Assembly: GCA_029783825.1 (NCBI GenBank)
Contig: JAREIK010001332.1
Span: 3,334,314-3,398,313 of the forward strand
Source: Sapria himalayana
Taxonomy: Eukaryota > Streptophyta > Magnoliopsida > Malpighiales > Rafflesiaceae
Length of the DNA: 64,000 nucleotides
Direction of reading: 5' to 3'
Positions 22,062-33,586 of this stretch are shown here, piece after piece. The notes under the pieces were generated by a model. That model searched no databases, was not told the origin of the DNA, and saw only the letters and a list, made by a program, of their open reading frames with translations. Positions within the stretch are counted from its first letter, which is position 1. Each line of letters starts with the position of its first letter. The position numbers and the translations under genes were made by a program.

Positions 22062-24335
22062 TCAATGTGAGGGTAGGAAAAGTGATGTGTCAATGTGAGT
22101 GGTTATGGAAGGTGATGTGTAGGTGTGTGGGGGTATAAATATCTTGGGTGAAGGGTAAGAAGTATGCATAGTCGGCTCAAGTGTACTAAGACCGCTCTCA
22201 CTGTCTAAACCATGACCTAACCCACCATCTTGAGAACGACCTTGGTGATCAACTGCCGCTCTCCCTCTCCCTCTACCTCGAATGGGCTGCATACATGATG
22301 GTGTTGACGACACCAGAGGTCTAATAAATGGCTCATGTGATGTCGAAGCCTCCTTAGTGTATACGGTGATACGATGGTCTTCACCGATTTGGTGTAACAC
22401 CAATCAGACAATATGATGTATGTCACATAAAGCACTAGGGGTATCAACATGAGAGCGATTGGCTATGTCAGCCATAGTAGCAATCTGAGTGAACCAAAGA
22501 AAGAATTATAATTACATAATCAAATAATTAAAAATTAGGTAAAATATTTTAGAAACACATGACTCTAACTTGCCAAAAGATCCATACTACTGGCTATAGT
22601 ATGGAACCTCATATCATTTCTATGAAGTCGTGGTATCATAAAATGTCATGTAATATGACGATACCACTGCATGTATGGATAATGAAAGTCCATTAAACCC
22701 ACAATAGGGGGTGAAGTGATGATCCTAGCCGCTCGTATCGCCCATAATGCTATGTATGGTGCATTATACATCGTCCAATTGCACGGGTGTCATCCATGTG
22801 CATCCACTACATATAACTATTGCTTGTAAAAGCAAGCTGGAGTTATCTTCTGATGCATCCCAAACTAGCGCAGGACTCTCTCTAGACAATGCCACTCAAC
22901 AATCTCGAAACAAATGAGTGGTGATATCGTCCACCAAATCTCCTGATTAGCTAAGAAGATATATGGGAGCTTATCAAGTAACTCTCCCACGTATGGCTGC
23001 CATGAGACCTACATGTGAATACTTAATATCAATAAATTTTATAATAATATGAATATAATTAATATAGAACCATAAATTTTACATAAGCATTACCTGATCA
23101 GGAGTTTGTGCATCTAGTTGATCTCGGTATAGAAGTACACCCGATAGGTTGTGCACCCATGTCAAAGGTACTCTCCACCTACACCGAGTGGAAGAGTTAG
23201 CTCTACCTCTGGCTCAGCCGAAGATTGAGCTGATAATCCATCATGACCAGTCTCAAGTAGGTCACCATCCCTGAATTTGACATCAACATCATGTAAGGCA
23301 TGAGCGGGTGGTGGTGCTATATCTGCATGTAGTTGCCTAAAATCAGGTCGTCCGACGTGAAGTCTCTCCCAAGACCATAGTTGAATACAAAATAATGAGA
23401 AAAGTTGGTCAAATATTAAAATTTTTATATTGCGTTAAAAAAATGATAAATTATCCATACATAACAATACACATTCCCAGTTATTAAATACCTATATGAG
23501 TATAATACAACTACTTATACCATGGCTACAATCCAAGCTAGCTCAGCATAACTCATGATATGTATGTGCTAGTAGTGCACCACCCCAACTATATATCGCA
23601 ATATCCATCAAATCTCGTAGTAGCATGAGAAAGCACATGGAAACATGTACACCCTTCTTGTCCACAAACAAGGAGCATCCGATCAGTGCTAAGATGAATC
23701 TACACGCACAATGCTCTAATGTGACCTCATATGCATCATGTGGCAGACTGGATAATTGAATACATAACCACCGCAAAGAGATAGTGGCTCCTTTGATAGC
23801 ATCGACAGGTGGGATGACATCGAGCAATTCCGCGCACAACACCATCATATCGAACACATATGTACCAGTGACTACTGGGTCATGGATACGAAGGCCAAGA
23901 GGATGGCAATGTCCTGTAAGGTAATTGTCATCTCTCCTACTGGCACATGAAACCTGTGTTTCTCGGGCCGCCATCTCTTGACGAGTGAGGTGATAAGTGG
24001 TCAATCAATCGCAATGTGGCCCAAATGGTATATACCATAAAATCCAACCATATTCACTTATGGTTGAATCTAAATATCCAACCTCCACATAGTCATGAAA
24101 GCTCTCATCTACTATTAGAGGTGGAGGATCTCCTGAAGCTGTAAGCAACGTAAGATATAAATTTAAAAGTGATTATTTATAAATTAAATGTTAAAACTCC
24201 TAATAGTAATTGATAATTAACAAATTACGTACCTCCTTTGTATCTACTAAGTGTGATCGATATCTACCTTGCAATACCAAGATAGATGTATCCGACGGAT
24301 CCGCATCATGAAACCCCCTAGCCAAGTCTATAAGA
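22062..24335 (-). pseudogene. Plant mobile domain (PMD) protein, MAIN-LIKE / PP7-long-form type, broken
   Basis: Minus-strand exon 1 (about 24,335-24,233) reads DPSDTSILVLQGRYRSHLVD and ends at a GTACGT donor. Exon 2 starts at 24,138 after GCTTACAG. The domain follows as [18 protein letters not shown], then after a one-base frameshift near 23,905 [35 protein letters not shown] and YSWGGALLAHTYHELC. Later pieces read WSWERLHVGRP (about 23,375), WWTISPLICFEIVEWHCLERVL (22,935-22,870) and MDFHYPYMQWYRHIT. The C-terminus is RGRGR-rich. PMD proteins occur as host regulators (MAIN, MAIL1) and inside transposons; here it is transposon cargo. Stops in the middle make it a pseudogene. Confidence 0.8.
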
Positions 24336-24589
24336 TATAACAAATCTAGAATAACTGGTAAACATGACTATCAATATTAATCACAACGATGATTTACATT
24401 ATACACGTACAATAAGAAAGTTTCATTCAATTGAAAAAGTATGATACATGACAACAACAAAATATTTGGGGTCTCATTTACAAGAAATAAATGCTAGTAC
24501 ATAAGTCTTATACAGAACAACAACAAAAAAATGAGGCCTCATATACAAACAAACAACTAAACTTGATTTCTATTCTTACAAAACTGCCG

Positions 24590-27039
24590 ATTGTGACCAT
24601 TTTGTTTGCACACCCCACATTTTATCTTTTTCCCCCCTTTGACATCCATTTCATTATGTAAACGGGTTGATTTATGATAGCCACTGACTTGTCATTTTAT
24701 TGATCCATGAGCTACGATCATTGGACCATCATAAAGAGGCCACTCGCCTTCATTGAAAATGAGATAAAATAAGCTTGCCCAAGTGTCATAGTAGGATTGT
24801 GTAGTATAATAGCCTTGAACAAATAACCAAAAATTAATACTTCGATGCTGACATGCTGCTATGATATGGCTACATGAAAATCCATATATCAGTGTCTTAT
24901 CACATGTGTAGTTATTGTCATTTATATTGAGGGGATGAATGTGACCACTCCTAGACCTTACGTGAAATATGCCCTGTATGTCATCATAAAGAATAATTTT
25001 CATTGATCTAGCCTTAACCACATGACCTTGAATCTAAGAATCAACATATGGTGTGAACTGCTCATCGAATGTCAATCTATCAACACCTTGTTCCCTTCTT
25101 GTAACAAAGTAATTATTAAGGCAGAAAAATGTCAACTAAACTAATGCAGTGATTTGTAAGCTACGAGCCCCTTAAAGAACACTGTTAAATACCTTTGACA
25201 TATTGGTTGTCATTATCTCATATCTTTGACTTCCATCATATGAAAGTACCCATAATGGAAGAGGGATCGCCTCTAACCATTGTCATGCTTCATGATTAAT
25301 TCTCCCAATTGTAGCCATATACCTAATCATATTCTATGGTGTTGTTGCAACATCTACTCTACAGACCAAATTCTTCATGAGTTTATCTTTGAAGTGGGTC
25401 ATAAAATTAGCTGCCATAATACCTAAATGTATATCAAATATAACACAAATCCCCATTTATTGAGTTACTCTATTTCTTATACATGCCAAAAATTATCTCC
25501 AACTATCAATATTCTCAACTTATGTAATAGCAAATGCCAATGGGAACAACTAATTATTTTCATCACATCTCATAGCAATCAACAATGTCCCTTTATACTT
25601 CCTATACAAATGTGTACCAACAATACTTAGTACAGGATGATAATTTGTGAACCCTTCTATAGATAGCTTGAATGACCAGAACACACGCTGAAATATCTCA
25701 TTGTTTGGCACACTATGAGAAATGGTTTTCCAAATAACAACACATCTAGGATTGGCTTGTTCAATGGCCAAGAACAAATATGGGAGATATGTATATGATT
25801 GGGAAAGATCACCAAATAAGTGTCTAAATGTTTTATGCTTTCCATCCAAGGTTTTTTTATATGAAATTTTATATCCCCATTTCTCCATCACGATTGCTTG
25901 AATTGCCACATGGGACAATGTAAATTATGTCTTAATTATTGATTCTATATGAGCAGCAATCAACTTTGAGTCCAGTTGATGATGGTCTTGGTTCAAACAT
26001 GGATTTATACAAGTATGCGGCCCTTTATATTTGTTGATCACAAATAAATTAGTATCTTTCACAACCATGGCACGCAGCTTCCAATGACATTGACATTCTT
26101 CAGTCTTCTTACATCTTAAAACAACCAATTTTTTGAGGAGACAACTACAATAAACTCATGGTGTATTTTAATTGAGTAAATTTTTGTAACCTCTTGCAAT
26201 TTGGATTTAGAATTTAAAACTTGCCCAACTAAAAATTCACCACTCGCATAATTGTTTGTTTCTTGCCCCCATGGAGTCTAACCACTTGAAATAGTAAATT
26301 TTATGTTTTAAATATATTCAAAATAAGGTATTGGTGGTAGGTGAATCTAAATAGGAGCCGACTCATCAGGTTCCTCATCATCATCTGTGATATTTGATAC
26401 ATCATGTGCATAGACAAATATCCCTTGCTCATTCTCCAAAACTTGATTTGTAGTCTGGAATGATTAAACATGTACATTGGCTTGAACATTTAAGTTATCA
26501 TCATATTCAACATTTAAGTTATCATCATATTCAACATTAACATTTTCATTAGATGCATCATTACCTTCTTCATAAGCACAAGCATCATCATCTCCATATA
26601 CTCCAGTATCTCCTACTGGACCACTGCTAGACCCACAACCATAATCAATTTCTACAACATTTTCAATTTTTGCAATACCAATAGATTGATCTGCTTGTTG
26701 GTGTATTCGAACGATCTCAACAAATAATTTAATTTCCTCAATGATATTTGTGTTAACCATGTTTAATATTTGGCACACAGAATTGTCATTCCATATTGTA
26801 AGAGGTTGGAACCTATTTCCACTTTTTAGAGGATACTTACACTTGAGAACTAAGTTGGACTTCTGTTTGTCAATAGGTGTGCTTGAAAATATGATATCGC
26901 CCAATTGTTCAAACATGCAGTCGACCAGTATTTCCAAAGGCACAATTGAAGTTTTGTTTCCATCATATTTTATATCATTATGTGTCCTCACTATATGTCC
27001 ACTATAATAACAAATTACGGAGATAGAGGAAACAGACAT
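24590..27039 (-). pseudogene. MuDR-type MULE transposase (broken)
   Basis: The N-terminal open frame (27,039-26,464) starts MSVSSISVICYYSGHIVRT with KYPLKSGNRFQPLTIW, as in plant MULE transposases. It ends in an acidic low-complexity part where an eight-residue unit (YDDNLNVE) is repeated. Next comes the DNA-binding zinc region, CKKTEECQCHWKLRA ... PHTC (26,120-26,010), then the catalytic region with YHPVLSIVGTHLYRKYKGT (about 25,640-25,580), where DDE elements normally have D-G-T-H, so the first catalytic aspartate is replaced by valine. The SWIM zinc finger reads CSHIIAACQHR (about 24,870). A CGVCKQNGHNRQFC knuckle at about 24,630-24,590 ends the protein. Several stops interrupt it. Confidence 0.85.
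26498..26545. repeat. 24-bp tandem repeat in the MULE transposase N-terminal frame
   Basis: Two identical consecutive copies of a 24-bp unit beginning TTATCATCATATTCAACATT (26,507 on) encode the repeated YDDNLNVE peptide on the minus strand. The repeat keeps frame and lies in an acidic linker, where length variation is normally tolerated. Confidence 0.75.
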
Positions 27040-27141
27040 AATTGACTTGTTTCAAAACAAGTAAAAAATAATTTAATAATATGAGAGATGATTATTGAAT
27101 AGGCTCTTTTTTACATAATTATTTTTAGAATTATATATATT

Positions 27142-27420
27142 CACTACAACAAAACAGCAAATTAATGACGCTTTATATCTTGACGCTTTCAGAAAATATC
27201 ATTATTCTATTTGTAATTAGACATTTAATGACATTTTTCTAAAAGCATCATTATTTGGAAAATGTATTAAGTTTTGATGGCACTTACTAGAAGTGTCATT
27301 GTTACTACAACAAAACTTAAAATTAATGACGCTTTATATCTTGACACTTTTATAAAATGTCATTATTATATTTGTAAGTAGATATTTAATGACACTTACT
27401 AGATGTGTCATTGTTAAGAC
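27142..27420. repeat. Duplicated 5' terminus and subterminal repeats of the CACTA element
   Basis: The first 120 or so bases of the element are repeated with changes from 27,303: both begin ACTACAACAAAAC, followed by AAATTAATGACGCTTTATATC and ATTTAATGACA-like sequence. The inner copy has lost the initial CAC (TACTAC). Words AGTGTCATTGTTA and ATGACACTT recur. Offset is about 161 bp. Confidence 0.75.
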
Positions 27421-27879
27421 TAATAAGTTAGGAAAATTGCTTAACTCCTTAAAAATTTCCAAGGAAAAATGGGCTGAAAATTATAAACATTGTCACTTTT
27501 ATTAGTGTCATGGATGTGAAAAAATTAATTTTGAATTTATAGATTTGTAACAAATTTCTTATTTATTTTTTTTAATAAGTAATAATATTTTTATTTTTAC
27601 TCTAGATAAATAAAAAAAATTATCAAATTTTAGTTCAAAATTATTTATTAAAAATAAATAGAAACATATGATAAAATTAAAAAATATCTAAATATTTATA
27701 CATTCAAAATTGCATTTTTTATTTATAAAATAAGTAATAATATTTAATTTTAAAATATAATTTGTTAATATTTAATTTATCCCTAAGAGAAATAAAAATA
27801 AAATGTAAATATAAGGTGATTTAATATAATTATGTGAAAAATTTAATATTATTTTAAACTTAATTATATTGAATAATCT

Positions 27880-28460
27880 ATCGCTAGAAAGAGTTGCGCT
27901 TCTTCTTCATCACGTTTGGCCATTTCCAATAGCTCGGGTTCAAGCTCGGGTCTTCGAAATCATTGGCCATATTTGCAGCATCCTGTAAGTTTCTCCATTA
28001 AGTTTATAATTGTATCAGCTCTTCGATATCGTTAACCTAATTAATGAATGTGAACGTGTTCCGAGTAATTTAGCATAAAACGCAGTATTATAAACAGAGG
28101 ACGATTCCTCGGGAATCCATCCCATGAAAGAGTTGATCTTATAACTTAGCATAAAAAACTATGCATAAAACGCAGAAGACCAATAGTAATTTAGCTCTAT
28201 TTGTAGGGAGCAATCGGTGAGAACAGCGAAAGAGTTGGGCTGAACTGACACAATAAGTGCTGCTTTTGTGGAAACCTTTTCCTTCCCCGGAGAATACCAA
28301 TCCACGGTATCGAAGTCATTTGTTAGTTTGGCACCAGTCATTTCTGGGATTATGTCTTGAGGAAAGTGGTGATTTGAAAATTCTTATTTCTATCTCTGAT
28401 TCAATGCAAACTTCTTCTTCAATTTATTTTATTTATGACAATTCGAGTGCTCTCTAGTAC
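27880..28460. other. Gene-like segment inside the CACTA element, unidentified
   Basis: Base composition becomes more balanced than in the flanks, with CGTTTGGCCATTTCC and GGGTCTTCGAAATC. A GTAAGTTT-type donor-like site follows at 27,985, and there is a 60-codon frame on the minus strand at 28,341-28,159 (DFDTVDWYSPGKEKVSTKAA). I do not recognise the product. CACTA elements often pick up host exon pieces, so a captured fragment is a reasonable guess, but non-coding element sequence is equally possible. Confidence 0.3.
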
Positions 28461-29779
28461 CCAAACATGAAAAATTCTGCCTTATGACAGATAGATATAT
28501 TTTACTTATGACAATTTTGTCTTATGTCATATTCTTATATTGTAAAAAACAAACAAACATTAAAAATTATAGAGCATCAATTGAACTTGGGCCTTATGAC
28601 AGATAGATATATTTTACTTATGACATATTGCTGAGCTTAGCTTGGATATTCTAGAATCTTCTAGAATCTTCTATAATCAACATTATTGTGGCTCTGGACA
28701 TTGTGTAACTCCCTTATGTCATAATCTTTCAGAATCTTTCCTTCAATGACATATTATATCAATGAAATAGAAATTAAATCTTGGAGTAGGCTTGTTTGAT
28801 ATGTTCTTTTTGTAGATATTGAAGCTTATTGATTACATCAAGCTCAATCTCATGGCTTAGTTCATCAGCTATCATGTTAGTCTTTTCTAACTTATAATTC
28901 AACACAGTAAACTTTTACTAGAAACTCCAATCATTGAGCTTTTTTTAAGTGATTTTCTATTGTGTTTGAAAATAAATTAATTGTATATTATTCATGCTCA
29001 CCAAGAAACGAGAACTTATATGGTAATGTTCCCATGCAAGTAAGTAGTGAATTATAATGATTATTTCTTTTTCTTGAATTATTATTTGACATTTTATTTA
29101 CTAACTTTTTTGAGATATTTTGTATGTATTCACTATTGTGTTATGCATATTTGAGTATTTTTTATAGAGATTTTAATAAATATATATTTTGAGCAAATTT
29201 GTTGAATATTAGTGAAATTCTAGTTATCTTTAGTGATATTTGTAGACTTGATGGAGTGAAGACATTTCTCATTATATGAGAGAATTACCTAATTTCTTTC
29301 TTTTATGCTTGGATATTTGAGAGAAATGTAAACTTTCATTTGCTCTCCAATGATTACTTTTTGGCTTCTTTCAACTCTAGACTTCAATTGGAGTGAGATT
29401 CATTAAGATTATGGTTGGACTTCTATTTAACAAATAAATAGAAGTGTCGATACTTTGGCTTATAAGTATATTGGAAGACTCTTTTGAGGCATCATGGGCC
29501 TAGGGCATCTTTATTATCACATGATTCTTCTTCTTTACAACATCATCATTATAGTGAGAAATTTATGGAGTTGTGAATTATCTATGAATTTATTTTTATT
29601 CACAATAGAAGACAAAATGCTTAGAGAGTGACTCTTTCCATTTGTCACTTTTAACTTTTAAGTACTTTTATTATATTTTGGAATATCTTTCAATAAAGTT
29701 TTAAAACTTCTTAGATATTAAGTATACTTTAGATTTTTATATAATAAAGTAAACTCACATCATTCTTAAATAACCATGT

Positions 29780-30720
29780 ACAAATAATATGAAATAGTTA
29801 TTGTTCGTATAGAATAATACAAACATTTGTCCACAAATATATAAGTGAACCAAGTCAAGAATATAATGGTACGTCATATCAACCCCTTTTGGGAATGATT
29901 GCATGGAATATTACCCTTAGCATATTCTACACAATCAATATTTTATACTTCAATATTAAGTGACTGCCCATTCACCAAATTGCTTTGACTATGAAGCTTA
30001 AAGCGTTTATAATTCATGTTTCCATACCTTATGTGCCATAAGTTAGACTATTTTACTTCATGCATGTTCAATGTAGAATCGATTCTTGAGTTGAGGTTGA
30101 TAGAGATGTTTCAATTTTAGGACATCTTCACCTTCCAAAGTATACTTCTTGATTCCTTATCACATATAGTATAGTTATTCTCTTAATGTATCAATTTATA
30201 ATCCTTCTATATTAATTGGCTTATTCTTAGTAGATTTTTATCTAGTTCTGGAATTAATAGTACATCTTCAATAAGCTTTTCTCCGATAGATGTTTTTACT
30301 TTCATTTTACTTTTCCCATCAATAAATACTAGATGTTTATTTCTCATCTCTATGCAAGTCCATGGAAAAAATTGTTTCTAGACATGTGATTAGTACATCT
30401 ATTATCTAGAAACCATACATTAAATATCTATTTTTGGGAACTAAAATAGACATAGAATAGACTTTCTTCACTTGGTTTTTCTTTAATACAATTAGCTTGT
30501 TTAAGATTGTTAATTTTGTAATCTATTTATAGATGCTTCATTCTTTTATAGTTAAAATATTGAGGTTTTGAATTACACAATAAAACTTTCTCAACATAGC
30601 TATTCTTCTTACATATATTACAACTACAAGAAGAGTAAACATCATCTACTAATAAAAATTTGAACATCTTTAGAATAAATGTGAAGCTCTGATTAAAAAG
30701 TAGCATCAAATAAGTTTTGG
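29780..30720 (-). pseudogene. Ty1/copia gag-protease-integrase fragment inside the CACTA element
   Basis: Read on the minus strand from 30,709: a zinc-knuckle relic CNICKKNSYVEKVLLC ... FNYKRMKHL; then, near 30,330-30,240, FIDGKSKMKVKTSIGEKLIEDVLLIPELDKNLLRIS, the protease-region hallmark of copia; then LWHIRYGNMNYKRFKLHSQ and VNGQSLNIEV (30,040-29,950), the GAG-pre-integrase domain. A CEYAKGN-like part and HSQKGL end it near 29,880. Stops are frequent. The rest of pol is absent. Confidence 0.75.
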
Positions 30721-30999
30721 AAATGTCTCATTAGTCTTTGCTCAAATAATTTGAGTGAGTTTTTTGATGCTCAAATAATTAGCATCAAATGTCCTTGGAT
30801 TCCTATTTAGATTTAATTCAGAGTAAAACTAGGGGTGAAAGTGTAAGTTTTTTGTTTCCTTCTCTGCATTTTTATTGATTTCATTTGTACTTAGATGTAG
30901 AGGTTGCAGAATCATATCATATTAGAAAGTTACTTTCATGGATGCTTTCTTCTCCATCGCATTTCTGCTTTTTAGAGGATATGTTTCATTTTCACTCCC

Positions 31000-32100
31000 C
31001 CCAATACTAGCTTGAATTTGATATTCTCTTATTCTCGAAAGATAGAAATTGTAGTCATTTACTCTTGTCATCAGTTTCTACACGGCTTTGATTTACAAAC
31101 TATGGAAAGTGGAGTTGTACATGGCTTATGCATCATATCTTCGGCATCGTGTTTAGTGTTGCTATTTTGTGAAGTTTAATTAGTTATGTTTCCATCATTC
31201 TATGCAGATTTTGTGATGTTGGTGCTGGTTTTGTCGGTGATTTTGCCTTAGTTGAGTTATCTGCTTCCTATTTTCAGGCTACAATTCTGTCACAGAGTTA
31301 TAATGATTTCTTTTCCATTTCCCATTTTCAGGCTCAGTCTCCAGTTCATCTTGCAAGGTCCTATTTGCTAATTACAAGAGATAAATAGTGGGCAATTCTT
31401 GTTGTTGGCTTTGAGCAGGTTATTATCCATTCTTTTTTTCATGTTTTTTGTGAGATCTTTAAACTCACTATACACATACATGTTTTAAATTAATTATTAT
31501 TATTTTGTATTTTAAAAAATTTGATCAACTTTATGCCATAATTGATAAATCTTCTACTTTATATTTTATCCATTACTACTAACTCTATTTTTGTTGTTGT
31601 TAAATTTGTTTAATCGTATATGTCAATTGTTATATAAATTATCTTTATGATATGTTGTTATCATTGAGTTTTTTTTTCCAATGCTCCATAATATAATTTT
31701 TTCTGCAAGTGTAAGTATTTATTGTTCATCTTTTTTTATGCAGGTTATCTTATTTGGGAATTAACTCTAAACTTTGTCAGGCTAGCATGAACCAATTTTA
31801 TGGAGATAAGGCACAATTGGGTTGCATATATTAGAAATTTTTAATTGAATTTTAAAAAATGAATGTTGAAATTGTGTTATATTTTATTTTTGATTTGTAA
31901 GAAGTCTGAGTTCCCCTTTGTACTTGAAAACTGTATTCTTGGTATGGATTGTAAAGAATATTATTTTTATGTGCATGCAGTATTACAATAACAGGTGAAA
32001 ATATATTTATAATAATTATTAAATTTAAATTTATTTAAATCATAATCTTCCTTGACGCTTTTACTAAGTATAATAGTTTTAAAAAAATTTACGATAGCTA
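31000..32100. other. CACTA interior without recognised features
   Basis: AT-rich, with TTTTCAGGCT twice (31,272 and 31,326, within TATTTTCAGG and CATTTTCAGGC), which might be polypyrimidine-AG acceptor-like sites. No protein domain is recognised on either strand. Confidence 0.3.
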
Positions 32101-32105
32101 CAAGA

Positions 32106-32240
32106 TATAATGACGTTTTTTTTTGCAGTGTCGTAGAATAATACCTTGACACTAAAATTAAGTGTCATTGTTAATAAAAATGACACTTTATTTTAGTGTC
32201 AAGGTATGATTCAACGACACTGCAAAAAAATGACATTATA
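32106..32240. repeat. Near-perfect 67-bp-arm palindrome in the CACTA 3' subterminal region
   Basis: TATAATGACGTTTTTT, GCAGTGTCGT, ATACCTTGACACTAAAAT and AAGTGTCATT on the left arm are met in reverse complement by AATGACACTT, ATTTTAGTGTCAAGGTAT, ACGACACTGC and AAATGACATTATA on the right arm. Arms are about 67 bp with essentially no loop and a handful of mismatches. It would fold into a long hairpin as RNA or a cruciform as DNA. Confidence 0.85.
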
Positions 32241-32604
32241 TGTATAGACTTTTTATGTCACGCTAGTGGATGATGCTATCGATAAGCGACATTATTTATA
32301 TATAATGATGCTTTTTAAGCGTCATTGATTATGGTTTTTGTTGTAGTGATTTTTGCATAAATTGCTTAGCCAAATTTCTCTATTTTAACAAAATTATATA
32401 CTCAAATGGAATAAATGTGACAAATAGAAAGTATTATAAATAACTTTGAGGTATAACATTCTTTATCTAAAATAATGTAGACATATATAAGTATAAGAAT
32501 GACTCGAATATTTGCTTGTATACATCATAATAAGCATTTATAGTTAACTAGAATTGTAGATATGAATGAAAGCACTATATTTGTGGAGAGATAGAGATAG
32601 TGAC

Positions 32605-33586
32605 ATTTGAAATATTTAAAATTCAATAGCCGTCGTTGTTAACGCCGACCTTTGATTTTTAAAATTTAACAGCATGGCAATGGTCGCCGTTCACAATGAC
32701 GGCCATTGTCACGCTGTTTCCAAATGCACTAGTCATATTTTTGAAACCAGTATTATATTTTAGATTTTTTATTTAAGATGCATTATTTCCATCAAGGTTT
32801 TCAGACCCAGCCCGGGGTATTGACTCGGGGAGGGAAGAGGGTCAGAGGTTCAACCGGGTCGAACTGGGGTTCAACTGGAGGGATAAAGCCGGTCTATATA
32901 TAAAATAAAATATATATTTTTTCATATATATAAAACTTAATTTTTATTGAGTAATAAAATCAATGAGATACATCTAATACACATTAAAGAGATATATTTA
33001 ATACATAATCAAGTTCATATTTCATATAATAATAAAATTAGACAGTTAGCAAGTTATATTTGATTAGACATTATCATCTCCATCTCAAAGTAGTAAAGAT
33101 GAATTACTTGAACATCCACTGCAAATATCACTAGCTCTGAATATATCCACTCTTAAGTCGTTGTCATATAAATTTTTAAAAAATAACTCATCTAACTTAA
33201 AATAAATAAATACATATAACAAAATAAAATAACACATAAATTTAAAAAAATTACCTTGGGTGCCAACAATATCGAAAGTCTCAGTAAGCATATGAACTGA
33301 ACAATTTTGATTAATAATATTTTAAAAAAAATCAATAAAATAAAAAGTTGAAAAATTATGTAGTTTTTTCAGAAACGATGCTGCATGATCAAAAAAAAGA
33401 AAAAAAATCGGACTGGTAAACCCGGTTGAACCGGTTCAATCGTCCGGTGGTCGGTTTTATCCTAGTTTATTGCTCTCACCGGGTTTTCCAGTTCAACCGG
33501 ACTGGGTCCCGGCCGGTCCCTGGTTTTCCCGGTTGGACCGGCCAGGTTGGTCCGGGTTTCACAACCATGATTTCCGTACAAAACTC
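32605..33586 (-). repeat. Right terminal inverted repeat of the MULE, split by a hAT-like element
   Basis: 32,605-32,792 plus 33,578-33,586 form the inverse of the left terminus. The outermost bases GTACAAAACTC lie beyond the hAT-like insertion; reading inwards, GAGTTTTGTACGGAAAT at 33,586-33,570 continues at 32,784 with AATGCATCTTAAATAAA. Matching the left end across the insertion is what defines the MULE boundary. Confidence 0.75.
32793..33569. mobile_element. Non-autonomous hAT-like element in the MULE terminus, 8-bp target duplication
   Basis: Starts CAAGGTTTTCAGACCC and ends GGGTTTCACAACCATG (inverse CATGGTTGTGAAACCC), imperfect terminal inverted repeats. Flanks are ATTTCCAT (32,785-32,792) and ATTTCCGT (33,570-33,577), identical at seven of eight positions. 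The ends are rich in CCGGTT / AACCGG words, as in a widespread class of plant non-autonomous hAT elements. The interior is AT-rich with no transposase. The left MULE terminus shows the unoccupied site TACGAAAAT, consistent with a GTACGGAAAT original. Confidence 0.8.

Larger units (their letters stand above)
27142..32348 (+). mobile_element. CACTA-type (En/Spm-like) element with target duplication ATT
   Basis: Begins CACTACAACAAAA and ends TTTTTGTTGTAGTG, a 13-bp perfect inverted terminus, and is flanked on both sides by the trinucleotide ATT (27,139-27,141 and 32,349-32,351), as CACTA elements duplicate 3 bp. Subterminal regions are full of TGACGCTTT / AGTGTCATT words in both orientations. 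No TNPA or TNPD transposase is recognised, so it is a non-autonomous 5.2-kb element. It contains a copia fragment and unexplained gene-like segments. It sits just upstream of the MULE transposase start, so it separated that gene from its right terminal repeat. Confidence 0.85.
20660..33586 (-). mobile_element. Mutator-like element carrying transposase and a plant mobile domain gene, with nested insertions
   Basis: Long terminal inverted repeats of about 205 bp bound a unit with a MuDR-type transposase (minus strand, 27,039 to about 24,590) and a plant mobile domain frame (minus strand, 24,335 to 22,062). Two later insertions, a CACTA-type element (27,142-32,348) and a hAT-like element (32,793-33,569), account for about 6 kb. 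Without them and their target duplications the unit is about 6.9 kb, a sensible size for an autonomous MULE. Stops and frameshifts in both genes show that it is inactive. Confidence 0.75.

Noticed and set aside
24004..24138. PMD frame as a real host MAIN/MAIL gene
   Set aside because: It lies within MULE termini next to the transposase and has a frameshift and several stops, so it is broken transposon cargo.
26741..27007. 88-codon + strand frame
   Set aside because: It is antisense to the N-terminal part of the MULE transposase.
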